Assembly: GCA_947498985.1 (NCBI GenBank)
Contig: CANMMF010000001.1
Location: forward strand, 401,501 to 465,500
Direction: 5' to 3'
DNA length: 64,000 nucleotides
Source of the DNA: an uncultured Paracoccaceae bacterium
GTDB lineage: Bacteria > Pseudomonadota > Alphaproteobacteria > Rhodobacterales > Rhodobacteraceae
The translations under genes were made by a program, and so were the position numbers. The notes below the pieces were generated by a model that worked only from the letters and a program-made list of their open reading frames with translations, was not told where the DNA came from and ran no database searches. Of this stretch, positions 8,649 to 17,280 are shown piece by piece (positions within the stretch are counted from its first letter, which is position 1; each line of letters opens with the position of its first letter).

Positions 8649-8675
8649 TCAGAAAGACGTCAGAAATGCCGTAAT
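8649..8675 (+). promoter_or_regulatory. Possible flagellar sigma28-like promoter of flagellin
   Basis: GCCGTAAT at 8668-8675 resembles the sigma28 -10 element GCCGATAA. The sequence at the expected -35 position (TCAGAAAG) is a poor match. The element lies about 55 nt before the flagellin ATG. Low confidence. Confidence 0.25.
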
Positions 8676-8689
8676 CGGCAAACGTAACC

Positions 8690-8703
8690 GGCGCAAAAGC
8701 GCC
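8690..8703 (+). promoter_or_regulatory. Stem-loop in the flagellin 5' leader
   Basis: GGCGC-AAAA-GCGCC forms a perfect 5-bp hairpin 27 nt upstream of the flagellin ATG. It is followed by the AAGGA ribosome site. In Caulobacter the regulator FlbT acts on the flagellin 5' leader, and flbT is encoded two genes downstream here. A post-transcriptional role for this hairpin is therefore a reasonable inference. Confidence 0.4.
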
Positions 8704-8729
8704 TTATGACATCAAGGACGAAAAAATAT

Positions 8730-10019
8730 ATGTCTAGCATCCTGACGAACAACGGCGCCATGGTGGCGCTTCAGACACTGAAGTCGATCAACATGAAACT
8801 GGCCGACACTCAGTCGGAAATCTCGACCGGCAAATCGGTCGCCAACGCCAAGGACAATGCCGCGGTCTGGGCCATCTCCAAAGTGATGGAAGCCGACGTC
8901 AAAGGCTTCAAGGGGATCTCCGACAGCCTTAACCTCGGTCAGTCCACTGCCGCGGTTGCCCGCCAGGCTTCCGAAACGGTCACCGACCTTCTGACTGATA
9001 TCAAAGGAAAAATCGTCGCGGCTCAGGAAGAGAACGTCGATCGCGGCAAGATCCAGACAGATATCGACGCACTGACCGGCCAGATCGAGGCGGTTGTTGG
9101 CGCAGCCCAGTTCAACGGCCTGAACCTGCTGTCGAACACCGACAGCACGGCTGACTCGGGCTCCATCGACATCCTGTCCTCGCTCGATCGCTCGGGCACC
9201 GGTGTTGCGGCTTCCGACATCAACGTACGCAAGCAGGATCTCGGTACCGGTGCTGCCGGCGCCGGGACGATGGGATCGGATGTTTCCGTGAACACGACTG
9301 GCGTAGCGGCCGGAGCGACGGCAGAGTTCGTCACCTTCGACGGTGTCGGCGCTGATGACGATCTGGTTGCAGGTGCTTCCTTCCAGGTCACGGGCTCTGG
9401 CAACTTCGCGGGCGACACCTCGGGCGATGCATTCGACTTCTCCGCAGATGTTGCCTACGTGGCTCGGGATGGCGACACCCTCGCCGACGTGACGCAGGCA
9501 ATGGTTGACCGCCTGAACGTCCAGGCCATCGAAGACGAGTTGAATATCACTTTCTCAGTCAATGCAGACAACGCCGGTCAGATCGACTTCACCAACAACT
9601 ATGATGAAGCCATTTCTGACGACAACAGCGTTGTCGAGCAGGCCGACAATGCAGATCTTGCAACAATGGAAGGTGAAGCTGACGGCACAATTGGTGGTGG
9701 CCTCGAACTGCTTGCAGATTTCGATGTCAGCACAGACATCGGTGCAGAGGCTGCGCTGAATGCGGTGGAAAGCCTGATCCAGACGGCAATCGACTCGGCG
9801 GCAAGTTTTGGTTCCGCTCAAGGTCGGATTGAGACCCAATCTGAATTCGTCTCGGGCCTCACCGACGCACTGAAGTCGGGTATTGGCACGTTGGTCGACG
9901 CCGATATGGAAGAGGCTTCGGCCCGTCTGCAGGCGCTTCAGGTCCAGCAGCAGCTTGGTGTGCAGGCGCTGTCCATCGCAAACCAGGCGCCGCAGTCGCT
10001 GCTGTCTCTCTTCCGGTAA
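8730..10019 (+). CDS. fliC: Flagellin
   Basis: The flagellin is 429 aa and forms the filament. The conserved D0/D1 ends are clear: N-terminal MSSILTNNGAMVALQTLKSIN and ISTGKSVANAKDNAA, and C-terminal QVQQQLGVQALSIANQAPQSLLSLFR. Between about residues 150 and 330 is a longer acidic, Gly/Ala/Asp-rich variable region with many TADFD-type strands, the expected surface-exposed domain. The start at 8730 was chosen over 8706 because AAGGA lies upstream of it and the flagellin N-terminus begins there. It is followed by a stem-loop, then flaF and flbT. Confidence 0.96.
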   Translation: MSSILTNNGAMVALQTLKSINMKLADTQSEISTGKSVANAKDNAAVWAISKVMEADVKGFKGISDSLNLGQSTAAVARQASETVTDLLTDIKGKIVAAQEENVDRGKIQTDIDALTGQIEAVVGAAQFNGLNLLSNTDSTADSGSIDILSSLDRSGTGVAASDINVRKQDLGTGAAGAGTMGSDVSVNTTGVAAGATAEFVTFDGVGADDDLVAGASFQVTGSGNFAGDTSGDAFDFSADVAYVARDGDTLADVTQAMVDRLNVQAIEDELNITFSVNADNAGQIDFTNNYDEAISDDNSVVEQADNADLATMEGEADGTIGGGLELLADFDVSTDIGAEAALNAVESLIQTAIDSAASFGSAQGRIETQSEFVSGLTDALKSGIGTLVDADMEEASARLQALQVQQQLGVQALSIANQAPQSLLSLFR

Positions 10020-10030
10020 TGAAACTGATC

Positions 10031-10052
10031 GGAGGCCGGTTCGCCGGCCTCC
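10031..10052 (+). terminator. Strong stem-loop after flagellin
   Basis: A 9-bp stem GGAGGCCGG/CCGGCCTCC is closed by the very stable TTCG tetraloop 12 nt after the flagellin stop. The following T-rich stretch begins only about 13 nt later. It may act as a partial terminator or as a 3' stabiliser that raises flagellin mRNA over flaF-flbT. Confidence 0.6.
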
Positions 10053-10091
10053 ACCGTCATCCGTAGAATTTTCTTACCCAAAGGTCATGTC

Positions 10092-10469
10092 GTGAACGCA
10101 CAGTCTCTCGCCAGACGCGCCTACAGCCAGACAATGCAGTCCACGCAAATGCCGCGTGATACCGAATATCAGCTCATTGCGCGCATAACCCACAGGATCA
10201 AATCTGCCGCAGAAGCGGGACCACGGGCTTACCCGAAACTCGTGGAAGCCCTTTCCGACAATGCTCGCCTGTGGACAGCGTTGGCGGTGGATGTCGCGGA
10301 CAAAGGCAATGCCTTGCCCGACGACCTACGAGCTCGAATCTTCTATCTCTCTGAATTTGTTCAGAAACAGACCCGCGATATTCTCAACCGAAAAGGGAAA
10401 CTGGCACCGATCCTCGAGGTAAATGCGTCGATTCTGCGAGGCTTGTCAGCCGGGAACTCCGCGTCATGA
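10092..10469 (+). CDS. flaF: Flagellar biosynthesis regulator FlaF
   Basis: FlaF (125 aa) is an alphaproteobacterial cytoplasmic protein required for flagellin synthesis or secretion, working opposite to FlbT. Recognisable features are the N-terminal ARRAYSQTMQSTQMPRDTEYQL and the central NARLWTALAVDVADKGNALPDDLRARI segments. Translation starts at GTG 10092 with AAAGG upstream; the nearby ATG at 10087 runs into a stop. The end overlaps flbT by 4 nt (ATGA). Confidence 0.92.
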   Translation: MNAQSLARRAYSQTMQSTQMPRDTEYQLIARITHRIKSAAEAGPRAYPKLVEALSDNARLWTALAVDVADKGNALPDDLRARIFYLSEFVQKQTRDILNRKGKLAPILEVNASILRGLSAGNSAS

Positions 10470-10870
10470 GCGGTCTTGTTCTCAAACTTGGGCCACGAGA
10501 GCGCGTGCTGATCAACGGAGCCGTGATCGAAAACGGAGACCGGCGCAGCCGCCTGTCTATCGTGACACCCAATGCCAATATCCTTCGACTGCGAGACGCC
10601 ATTCATCCTGAAGAGGCGAAGACGCCGGTGCGGCGGGTCTGTTACGCCGCACAGCTGATCCTCACCGGTGACATCGAACCGGACGACGCGCGTCAACAGC
10701 TTCTGCGGCGCATAGAAGAGTTGAGTCGCGTCCTGATCGATCCTGACAGTCGATCTCTGCTGAGCCAGGCGACCGACGCCTTGCTGTCAGACCAGTTCTA
10801 CAAATGCCTGAAATCCCTGCGCGCGCTCATCCCCAGAGAAGACCGGCTTTTGGCCGCGAGCACAAGATGA
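10466..10870 (+). CDS. flbT: Flagellin post-transcriptional regulator FlbT
   Basis: FlbT (134 aa) is known in Caulobacter to bind the flagellin mRNA leader and repress or destabilise it until hook assembly is complete. The family core LKLGPRERVLINGAVIENGDRRSRL near the N-terminus is clear, and PVRRVCYAAQLILTGD lies in the middle. It overlaps flaF at its start and the DUF1217 gene at its end, both by ATGA, so the three are coupled. The flagellin leader two genes upstream has a hairpin that could be its target. Confidence 0.93.
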   Translation: MSGLVLKLGPRERVLINGAVIENGDRRSRLSIVTPNANILRLRDAIHPEEAKTPVRRVCYAAQLILTGDIEPDDARQQLLRRIEELSRVLIDPDSRSLLSQATDALLSDQFYKCLKSLRALIPREDRLLAASTR

Positions 10871-11679
10871 GCTTTCAACCTATCGTCGTTGGAAGTGGCC
10901 TTGTCGGATGGCAGTTCCTGAAAGCCACGCAGGAAAAGCAAAAAAACGCCTTCGACAACTCGCCAGTTCTCGCCCGAGACACCGATTACTTCGCGGCAAA
11001 TATCCGCAGCATCTCATCCGCCGAAGATCTGGTATCTGATAGGCGGCTATTGCGCGTAGCCCTTGGGGCGTTTGGGCTGCAAGACGATATCGACAACCGT
11101 TTCTTCATTCGCAAGGTCTTGGAAGAAGGCACAACAGACCGCGACGCCTTGGCAAACAAACTTGCCGATGACCGCTACAAGGCCCTGTCGCGCGCGTTTG
11201 CCTTTGACGCACTCACAGGACCGCGCACGGGTCAGCCATCGTTCGGCGAGGAAATCGTTGCGAAATTCAGAGCGCAGGAGTTTGAAGTTGCGGTCGGACT
11301 CCAGGACTCCGACCTGAGGCTCGCTTTGAACTTCGAACGCTCCCTTCCGGAGATTGCGGCCTCCTCCGGAAGCGATGACACGAAGTGGTTTCGCATTATG
11401 GGAACCCCCCCATTGCGAACCGTTTTCGAGTTGACCTTTGGGTTGCCGACCGGTTTCGGGCAGCTCGATATCGACAAGCAGCTTGAGGTGTTTCGCGACA
11501 AGGCAAACTCCCGGTTCGGCGTGAAAGACATCGAAGAGCTCTCCTCTCCGGAGCTGATGAACCGGATCGTGCAGACTTTCTTGCTTCAATCGCAGATTAG
11601 GCAATCTTCACAGGCTTCGGCCGGGCAAATTGCCTTGAACCTTCTGCAAGCGATCCCGCGTAGGTCCTTGCTCGGTTGA
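10867..11679 (+). CDS. DUF1217-family flagellar-cluster protein
   Basis: This 270-aa protein starts at an ATG overlapping the flbT stop. It belongs to the DUF1217 family, seen in alphaproteobacterial flagellar clusters, often directly after flbT. Features include MSFQPIVVGSGLVGWQFLK at the N-terminus, many FxxxDxDYFAANI- and DLVSDRRLLRVAL-type helical repeats, and no signal peptide or membrane helix. The function is unproven; a link to flagellar assembly is inferred from its coupled position. Confidence 0.85.
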   Translation: MSFQPIVVGSGLVGWQFLKATQEKQKNAFDNSPVLARDTDYFAANIRSISSAEDLVSDRRLLRVALGAFGLQDDIDNRFFIRKVLEEGTTDRDALANKLADDRYKALSRAFAFDALTGPRTGQPSFGEEIVAKFRAQEFEVAVGLQDSDLRLALNFERSLPEIAASSGSDDTKWFRIMGTPPLRTVFELTFGLPTGFGQLDIDKQLEVFRDKANSRFGVKDIEELSSPELMNRIVQTFLLQSQIRQSSQASAGQIALNLLQAIPRRSLLG

Positions 11680-11737
11680 TGCGCGCTTTTTGAGCCAGTT
11701 CGGCCAACTTATCAAAAATATGAGCTCCGGGACGGCG

Positions 11738-13153
11738 TCAACGATCTGGCAACGCGAGTGTTCCGGAAGCCTTTTCCGGTCTGTTACTCCTGACGGGCCC
11801 ACGTCTTGGCGCTGGATGCCCGGGTACGGAACGTCGCAAGATCAATTCAAGTCGCTTGAAGGCACCTTCGGGGCCATTGGGAGACTCTTCGCCAAGAAAG
11901 CCGTCAAGATCCGGCCAGGCACGGATCGCCTGGTCAAGAACGGGGTCTTCACCGTCCTTGTACAATCCCGCACGCAACATGGTTTCGGATTGTGCGTAGC
12001 TGCCCAGAAGCTGGCGAACCTGCGCGATCAGAACGTTTTGCGCCTCATCCGCGGCATCCGGCAGGCTGCGTGACACCGATCTCAGCAAATCGATCGCGGG
12101 AAACCGGCCGCGCTCGGCAATCTGGCGGTCCAGAACAACATGACCGTCCAGAACTCCACGTAAAATATCGGCGACCGGCTCCTCCATGTCAGATCCGGCA
12201 ACGAGAACGCTCAGGACCGCGGTGATGTCGCCAGCGTTTCCGACGCCCGGCCCGGCACGCTCGGCCAACCGCATGATCTGATTCGACACGGAGGGTGGGT
12301 GACCACGCATCGCAGGCAGTTCCCCGGCGGCAATCGCCACCTCGCGATGAGCCTCGGCAAAACGTGTAATCGAATCCGCCAGGTAGAGGACATGGGCGCC
12401 TTTATCCCTAAAATGCTCTGCAATTGTCATCGCGGCCATTGGACAACGCCGGCGCTCAAGCGGTGAGCGATCCGAGGTGGCGGCAACGACAATTGTACGC
12501 CGCATACCGTCGACCCCAAGTACATTGTGAACAAATTCCTGAACTTCGCGCCCGCGTTCGCCAACCAATGCCAGAACAACAAGATCCGCATCCACATGAT
12601 TAGAAAGCTGCGCCAGAAGGCGGGATTTACCGACACCGGATCCTGCAAACAATCCGAGCCGCTGACCACGCACAAGCGGCAGCAATGTATCGAAGACCGC
12701 GAGGCCAGTGGAAAGGCGCGCGCCCAGACCACGCCGCGCCGCAGCAGGTGGCGGGCTTGCCCGGAAAGGACGGCGTTCCGCGCCCGGAGACAGAGGTGCA
12801 CCATCGAGCGGACGGCCATACGGATCGATGATTCGCCCGATCCAGCTGTCACACGGCGCAAGGGTCGGCGCCCCGAGAAGCGCAACCCGGTCGCCAAGAG
12901 AGACGCCTTCCGTCGCTTCATCCGGCAACATCGCGACAAGATCGTCCCGGATGCGCAGTACTTCCCCTTCGAGCGTCTGGTCCTTGTGCAACACGCGCAA
13001 TCGGTCGCCGATACAGGCGCTTTTGGTCAGACCCGAAACCCAGATGGCCGTGCCATCGACTGCCCGCACCCGCCCGACCGCGCGTACCGGTTGCATCTGC
13101 GAAATGCGCGTGCGCAGCGCGGTGACATTCTCTTCGACCATCGTTCGCTCCAT
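11738..13153 (-). CDS. fliI: Flagellum-specific ATPase FliI
   Basis: FliI (471 aa) is the hexameric export ATPase that unfolds substrates and releases chaperones at the base of the flagellum. The Walker A motif AGSGVGKS is at about residues 170-177, the catalytic glutamate region VGERGREVQEF follows at about 198-207, and the Walker B-type VLYLADS is at about 255-261. The F1-beta-like C-terminal domain is complete. It stands alone on the minus strand, divergent from flgB and convergent with the DUF1217 gene. An alternative start four codons later (MVEENV) is possible. Confidence 0.95.
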   Translation of the reverse strand: MERTMVEENVTALRTRISQMQPVRAVGRVRAVDGTAIWVSGLTKSACIGDRLRVLHKDQTLEGEVLRIRDDLVAMLPDEATEGVSLGDRVALLGAPTLAPCDSWIGRIIDPYGRPLDGAPLSPGAERRPFRASPPPAAARRGLGARLSTGLAVFDTLLPLVRGQRLGLFAGSGVGKSRLLAQLSNHVDADLVVLALVGERGREVQEFVHNVLGVDGMRRTIVVAATSDRSPLERRRCPMAAMTIAEHFRDKGAHVLYLADSITRFAEAHREVAIAAGELPAMRGHPPSVSNQIMRLAERAGPGVGNAGDITAVLSVLVAGSDMEEPVADILRGVLDGHVVLDRQIAERGRFPAIDLLRSVSRSLPDAADEAQNVLIAQVRQLLGSYAQSETMLRAGLYKDGEDPVLDQAIRAWPDLDGFLGEESPNGPEGAFKRLELILRRSVPGHPAPRRGPVRSNRPEKASGTLALPDR

Positions 13154-13188
13154 TCAGGACCTGCACACCGTTTCTAAAGGAATCAGCG

Positions 13189-13203
13189 TTAAGCCTTGAT
13201 TGA
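13189..13203. promoter_or_regulatory. CtrA-type box between fliI and flgB
   Basis: TTAA-N7-TTGA matches seven of eight bases of the CtrA box with the correct 7-nt spacer. It lies between the divergent starts of fliI and the long flgB operon. Control by CtrA is inferred from the motif and from known CtrA-dependent motility in this order. Confidence 0.45.
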
Positions 13204-13226
13204 AGCCGATCGAGGGAGAAGCCCCG

Positions 13227-13604
13227 ATGTTCCAGAATCTGGACGTTTTCAAGACCGCCATGTCAATGGCACGACACGCAGGGCATATGCAGGCCCTGTC
13301 TGCGCAGAATATCGCAAATGCGGACACACCCGGTTACCGCGCCCGGGATCTTCCCAGCTTTCGCGAAAGCCTGACAAGCGCCGATCAAGGGCAGCGCGCC
13401 ACGCGCGCCGGTCATCTGCACGGCAGCACCACCAGGCAGGTTGCGGCAGAAGAACGACGATCCGCGCAGGATCCCAACGGCAATACAGTCTCGCTCGAGC
13501 TTGAGATGATCAAGGCGGTCGATGCAAGCCGCCAGCACAACCGCGCGCTGGCCATTTACCGAAACAACCTGTCGATCCTGCGCACCAGCCTCGGTCGCGG
13601 ATAA
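13227..13604 (+). CDS. flgB: Flagellar proximal rod protein FlgB
   Basis: FlgB (125 aa) forms part of the proximal rod in the periplasm. It has the rod/hook-family N-terminal helix with the NIANADTPGYRARD motif at about residues 27-40, and the C-terminal helix VDASRQHNRALAIYRNNLSIL. The ATG at 13227 has a GAGGGAG site upstream; an earlier in-frame start is not supported. It opens an operon flgB-flgC-fliE-fliQ-flgF-flgG-flgA-flgH-fliL with gaps of 1-33 nt. Confidence 0.94.
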   Translation: MFQNLDVFKTAMSMARHAGHMQALSAQNIANADTPGYRARDLPSFRESLTSADQGQRATRAGHLHGSTTRQVAAEERRSAQDPNGNTVSLELEMIKAVDASRQHNRALAIYRNNLSILRTSLGRG

Positions 13605-13615
13605 AGGATACCATC

Positions 13616-14005
13616 ATGAGTGCTTTTTCTGACGCCCTGTCGGTCACCGGCAGCGGACTGAAGGCGCAGGCCACCCGGCTGCGAATCGTCTCTGAAAACA
13701 TCGCCAATGTGGACACGCCAGGCTACCGGCGCAAATCCATCCCGTTCGAGTTGCAAAACACCGATGCAGACCTTGCCAGGGTCGCGCCCGGGCGCGTGAA
13801 ACTAGATCAAAGCGATCTGGCGCGCGTGCATGATCCGTCGCACCCGCTGGCGGATGCGACCGGCCATTACGAGGCGAGCAATGTCGATCTGGTGATCGAG
13901 ATCGCCGACGCGCGCGAAGCCCAGCGCAGTTACGAAGCCAATCTCAAGATGTTCGAGCAGACGCGCCAGATGTCCTCCGGCCTGATGGAGCTCTTGCGCA
14001 AATAA
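13616..14005 (+). CDS. flgC: Flagellar proximal rod protein FlgC
   Basis: FlgC (129 aa) is a rod subunit that stacks on FlgB. The motif ENIANVDTPGYRRKSIPFE at about residues 27-45 and the C-terminal NVDLVIEIADAREAQRSYEANLKMFEQTRQM helix are typical. It lies 11 nt after flgB. Length and ends are normal for the family. Confidence 0.95.
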   Translation: MSAFSDALSVTGSGLKAQATRLRIVSENIANVDTPGYRRKSIPFELQNTDADLARVAPGRVKLDQSDLARVHDPSHPLADATGHYEASNVDLVIEIADAREAQRSYEANLKMFEQTRQMSSGLMELLRK

Positions 14006-14038
14006 TAACCTCACCCAGCGATGTGAAAGGAGACCAGA

Positions 14039-14332
14039 ATGGACGTCCGATCGCTTTTTGCCGCACAGAAATACGCGGCATCCCTGCCTGCCATGGACCC
14101 CGCCCCTGAGGCGGCGAATGCCTTGCGGCAAAACTTTGCCCAATTGGCGGCAGAATTCACCGAAACGCTCCAGGTTGCCGAGCAGACTGCCACCGCGTCG
14201 ATGACCGGCGACGCCGATCCGCACGCGCTGGTGGAAGCGCTGGCACAATCGGAACTGGCGGTGGAGACCGTGGTCGCGGTGCGCAACAAAGTTGTCGAAG
14301 CCTATCAGGAAATCCTGAGAATGCCGGTCTGA
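14039..14332 (+). CDS. fliE: Flagellar hook-basal body protein FliE
   Basis: FliE (97 aa) links the MS ring to the rod and is the first substrate exported. It is small and mostly helical, with a C-terminal region LAQSELAVETVVAVRNKVVEAYQEILRMPV that matches the family pattern (VVxxRNKxxxAYQEIMxMxV). It is preceded by AGGAG and followed after 2 nt by fliQ. Its partner fliF is not in this window. Confidence 0.93.
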   Translation: MDVRSLFAAQKYAASLPAMDPAPEAANALRQNFAQLAAEFTETLQVAEQTATASMTGDADPHALVEALAQSELAVETVVAVRNKVVEAYQEILRMPV

Positions 14333-14334
14333 CC

Positions 14335-14604
14335 ATGCTCACGGAAACGATTTTCTTCGACACTTTGAGGCAAGGTCTCTGGATCGCGACGATCACCTCG
14401 GTCCCGATCCTCAGCGCCGCCCTTCTGGCCGGAGTGAGCGTCGGTCTTTTTCAGGCGCTGACATCGATCCAGGAAATGACGCTGACCTTTGTGCCCAAGC
14501 TCCTGGCCATCGTCGCGGTGTTCTGGATGTCGATGAGCTTCATGACCGAAACTCTGGTCGATTTCTTTCAAAACCAGATCATTCCCACCATCACCGGAGG
14601 TTGA
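14335..14604 (+). CDS. fliQ: Flagellar export apparatus protein FliQ
   Basis: FliQ (89 aa) is a small two-helix membrane protein that is part of the FliPQR export gate. Two hydrophobic segments are seen at about residues 18-38 and 50-70, with the family sequence VSVGLFQALTSIQEMTLTFVPKL between them. It is unusual but not unique that fliQ sits among rod genes, away from fliR, which lies about 5 kb downstream on the other strand. Confidence 0.95.
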   Translation: MLTETIFFDTLRQGLWIATITSVPILSAALLAGVSVGLFQALTSIQEMTLTFVPKLLAIVAVFWMSMSFMTETLVDFFQNQIIPTITGG

Positions 14605-14605
14605 C

Positions 14606-15319
14606 ATGGAAACCGCAGGTTACGCCGCGCTGGCACGGCAATCCGGCCTGATGCGCGAAATGCAGGTCATCGCCAACAACATCGCGAACGCCAACACCAC
14701 GGGATTCCGGCAAGAAGGCGTTCTGTTTTCCGAATACATCCGGGAGACAGATGGCGGATCATCGGTGGCCATGGCGGCAGCGCGCGTGCGCAACACCTCG
14801 CAACTGCAAGGCACGCTGGAGCAGACCGGCGGCGTGTTCGACATGGCCATCGAAGGCGACGGGTTCTTCCTTGTCGACGCGCCGCAAGGCCAAAGGCTCA
14901 CCCGGTCCGGCGCGTTTGCCGCAAGCGCGGAGGGGGTTCTGGTAACTCCGGACGGCTATCCGGTTCTGGATGGCGGCGGCGCGCCGATCTTTGTCCCGCC
15001 GGGCGCAACCGACCTTGCGGTCGGACGCGACGGCACGCTCTCCACGGACGGGCGCCCGATCGGGCAGGTCGGCGTGGTTCGGCCGCTCAACGAAAGCCAG
15101 ATGGTGCGCGAAGGCAATTTGCTGTTTCGCGCGGATGACGGCTTTGAGCCCGTCGATGCGCCACGCGTCATGCACGGATTTCTCGAGGCGTCGAACGTGA
15201 ACTCGATCCTGCAGGTGGCCCGGATGATGGAGGTGCAGCGCGCCTACGAACTGGGTCAGAGCTTTCTTGAGCGCGAGGATCAACGCATCCGCGGCGCGAT
15301 CAAGTCATTCATCAAGTAA
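14606..15319 (+). CDS. flgF: Flagellar rod protein FlgF
   Basis: FlgF (237 aa) is a proximal rod protein of the FlgF/FlgG/FlgE family. The N-terminal MQVIANNIANANTTGFRQEG motif at about residues 20-39, the GFFLVDAPQGQRLTRSGAF core and the C-terminal MMEVQRAYELGQSFLEREDQRI helix are present. It precedes flgG by 12 nt, the usual order. Confidence 0.94.
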   Translation: METAGYAALARQSGLMREMQVIANNIANANTTGFRQEGVLFSEYIRETDGGSSVAMAAARVRNTSQLQGTLEQTGGVFDMAIEGDGFFLVDAPQGQRLTRSGAFAASAEGVLVTPDGYPVLDGGGAPIFVPPGATDLAVGRDGTLSTDGRPIGQVGVVRPLNESQMVREGNLLFRADDGFEPVDAPRVMHGFLEASNVNSILQVARMMEVQRAYELGQSFLEREDQRIRGAIKSFIK

Positions 15320-15331
15320 AGGAGAGCCGAT

Positions 15332-16117
15332 ATGCGCGCCCTCAAGATTGCGGCCACCGGCATGAGCGCCCAGCAGATGCGGGTCGAGGTGATCGCAAAC
15401 AACCTCTCGAACATGAGCACGACGGGTTACAATGCCCGGCGCGCGGATTTCGCGGACCTGCATTATCAACAGCTTGCCCGACCGGGAACGGTGAACGCCT
15501 CTGACGGGACCGTGCTGCCAACCGGCGTTCAGCTTGGCCTTGGTGTGCGACCGGCCTCGGTCTCGATGATCCTGGCCCAGGGCTCCCTGTCGGCCACCGG
15601 CGCCGATCTCGACATTGCCATCGAAGGCTCCGGGTATCTGGAGGTCACGCTGCCGTCGGGCCAGCAGGCCTACACGCGGGACGGCGCGCTCAAGCGCACC
15701 GGAGAAGGTCTGATCGTGACCGCCGACGGCAATCCCGTGTCACCCGAGATCGTGATCCCCCCCGACACGCGCAGCATCTCGATCAATTCCGCCGGCGAGG
15801 TTTATGCCTATTTCGCCCAGACCGCCGAGGCGCAGCTTCTGGGCCAGATCAACATGGCGGGGTTCACCAATCCCAAAGGGCTCGAAGCGATCGGCTCGAA
15901 CCTCTTTCTGGAGACCGAGGCATCCGGCCCGGCCATCCAGTCCACGCCCGGCGAGGACGGTCTTGGCACTGTCAGACAGGGCTATCTGGAGGAGAGTTCA
16001 GTCGACGCGGTGAAGGAAATCACCGACCTGATCGAAGCGCAGCGCGGTTACGAGCTCAACTCCAAGGTGATTTCAGCCGCCGACCAGATGCTCGCCGCGA
16101 CAACGCAGGTGCGGTGA
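15332..16117 (+). CDS. flgG: Flagellar distal rod protein FlgG
   Basis: FlgG (261 aa) builds the distal rod, the drive-shaft segment that crosses the peptidoglycan and outer membrane. It begins MRALKIAATGMSAQQMRVEVIANNLSNMSTTGYN as typical for FlgG, and ends with IEAQRGYELNSKVISAADQMLAATTQVR. The length matches the family. Its stop TGA overlaps the flgA ATG. Confidence 0.96.
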   Translation: MRALKIAATGMSAQQMRVEVIANNLSNMSTTGYNARRADFADLHYQQLARPGTVNASDGTVLPTGVQLGLGVRPASVSMILAQGSLSATGADLDIAIEGSGYLEVTLPSGQQAYTRDGALKRTGEGLIVTADGNPVSPEIVIPPDTRSISINSAGEVYAYFAQTAEAQLLGQINMAGFTNPKGLEAIGSNLFLETEASGPAIQSTPGEDGLGTVRQGYLEESSVDAVKEITDLIEAQRGYELNSKVISAADQMLAATTQVR

Positions 16118-16533
16118 TGCGCCTGTGCGTCGCCCTCGCCCTCTTATGCGCAGGTCAGGCCGCGGCAGAGGTGGTTGTCGCAACGCGTACAATCCGCCCG
16201 CAACAGGTCATCACCGCGCAGGACGTGCGCATGGATCCCGCGCGGCGCGAAGGCGCCCACACGCAGCTTGCCGCGGTCGTCGGGAAAGAGGCGCGCGTGG
16301 CGATCTATCCCGGGCGCGTCGTGATGATGGGCACGCTGAGTGCGCCCGCGCTGATCGAGCGCAACCAGATGGTCGAGATCGTGTTTTCGCGCGGCGGTTT
16401 GCGGATTGTCGCGGAAGGGCGCGCACTGGGCCGCGGCGGTGCCGGCGACCGCATCCGCGTGATGAACATCGCGTCCCGCACCGTGCTCTTCGGCACCGTC
16501 ACCGACACCGGCCACATTAACGTCTCACCTTAG
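16117..16533 (+). CDS. flgA: Flagellar P-ring assembly chaperone FlgA
   Basis: FlgA (138 aa) is a periplasmic chaperone for P-ring (FlgI) assembly. A signal peptide occupies about residues 1-17 (MRLCVALALLCAGQAAA). The rest is an SAF-type domain with VATRTIRPQQVITAQDVRMD and IYPGRVVMMGTL motifs. It is a short, single-domain form common in Rhodobacterales. The ATG overlaps the flgG stop, preferred over a GTG 3 nt earlier. Confidence 0.9.
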   Translation: MRLCVALALLCAGQAAAEVVVATRTIRPQQVITAQDVRMDPARREGAHTQLAAVVGKEARVAIYPGRVVMMGTLSAPALIERNQMVEIVFSRGGLRIVAEGRALGRGGAGDRIRVMNIASRTVLFGTVTDTGHINVSP

Positions 16534-16541
16534 GATCTCGC

Positions 16542-17270
16542 ATGATCAAGCCTCTCTCCTTCGTTCTGCTGACGCTTTCGCTCACCGCATGCGGTCGTCT
16601 GGGGCATGTCGGCAAACCGCCCGATTTCACACCCGACACCCAAAGCCCCGAGCGGGTGGCCATGATCGCCGCAGGGCTGCCGACGCAGCTTGCGCCCGAC
16701 CGGTTGAGCGACAACGCATCGCTCTGGTCAGGCGGGCAGCGATCGCTTCTTGGCGACCGGCGCGCGATGAAGCGCGGCGACATCATGACCGTCGTCATCG
16801 AAATCGACGAGGAAGCGCAGATCCGCAATTCGACCGCGCGCTCTCGCTCCGGATCCGAATCGCTTGGAATCCCGCAGCTTTTCGGCATCCCGCAGCGCGT
16901 AAACCAGGGCATTACGGACGGCGCGAGCCTTGACGAGGCCGTCTCCATCGACAGCGACAGCAGCTCTCGCGGGGATGGTTCCGTGCGCCGCAGCGAAGAG
17001 CTGACCTTGCGGATCGCCGCCACCGTGATCGATGTGCTGCCCAACGGGATCCTGTCGATCGAAGGTGTGCAGGAGGTCCGGGTCAACTTCGAGATGCGCG
17101 AGCTTTTTGTGTCGGGCTATGTCCGGCCGGAAGATATTTCCCGGCAGAACGAGATCACATACGACAAGATCGCCTCCGCGCGGATTTCCTATGGCGGTCG
17201 CGGACAGATCAGCGACATGCAGCAACCGCGCATCGGTCAGCAGGTTCTGGACGTGGTTCTGCCGTTCTAA
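16542..17270 (+). CDS. flgH: Flagellar L-ring lipoprotein FlgH
   Basis: FlgH (242 aa) forms the outer-membrane L ring. A lipoprotein signal peptide ends in the lipobox LTAC with Cys at about residue 17. The conserved RRAMKRGDIMTVVIEIDEEAQI and the C-terminal DISRQNEITYDKIASARISYGGRGQI match the family. It lies 8 nt after flgA, and its partner P-ring gene flgI is about 8 kb away in the hook operon. Confidence 0.95.
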   Translation: MIKPLSFVLLTLSLTACGRLGHVGKPPDFTPDTQSPERVAMIAAGLPTQLAPDRLSDNASLWSGGQRSLLGDRRAMKRGDIMTVVIEIDEEAQIRNSTARSRSGSESLGIPQLFGIPQRVNQGITDGASLDEAVSIDSDSSSRGDGSVRRSEELTLRIAATVIDVLPNGILSIEGVQEVRVNFEMRELFVSGYVRPEDISRQNEITYDKIASARISYGGRGQISDMQQPRIGQQVLDVVLPF

Positions 17271-17280
17271 GGAGGGCAAA

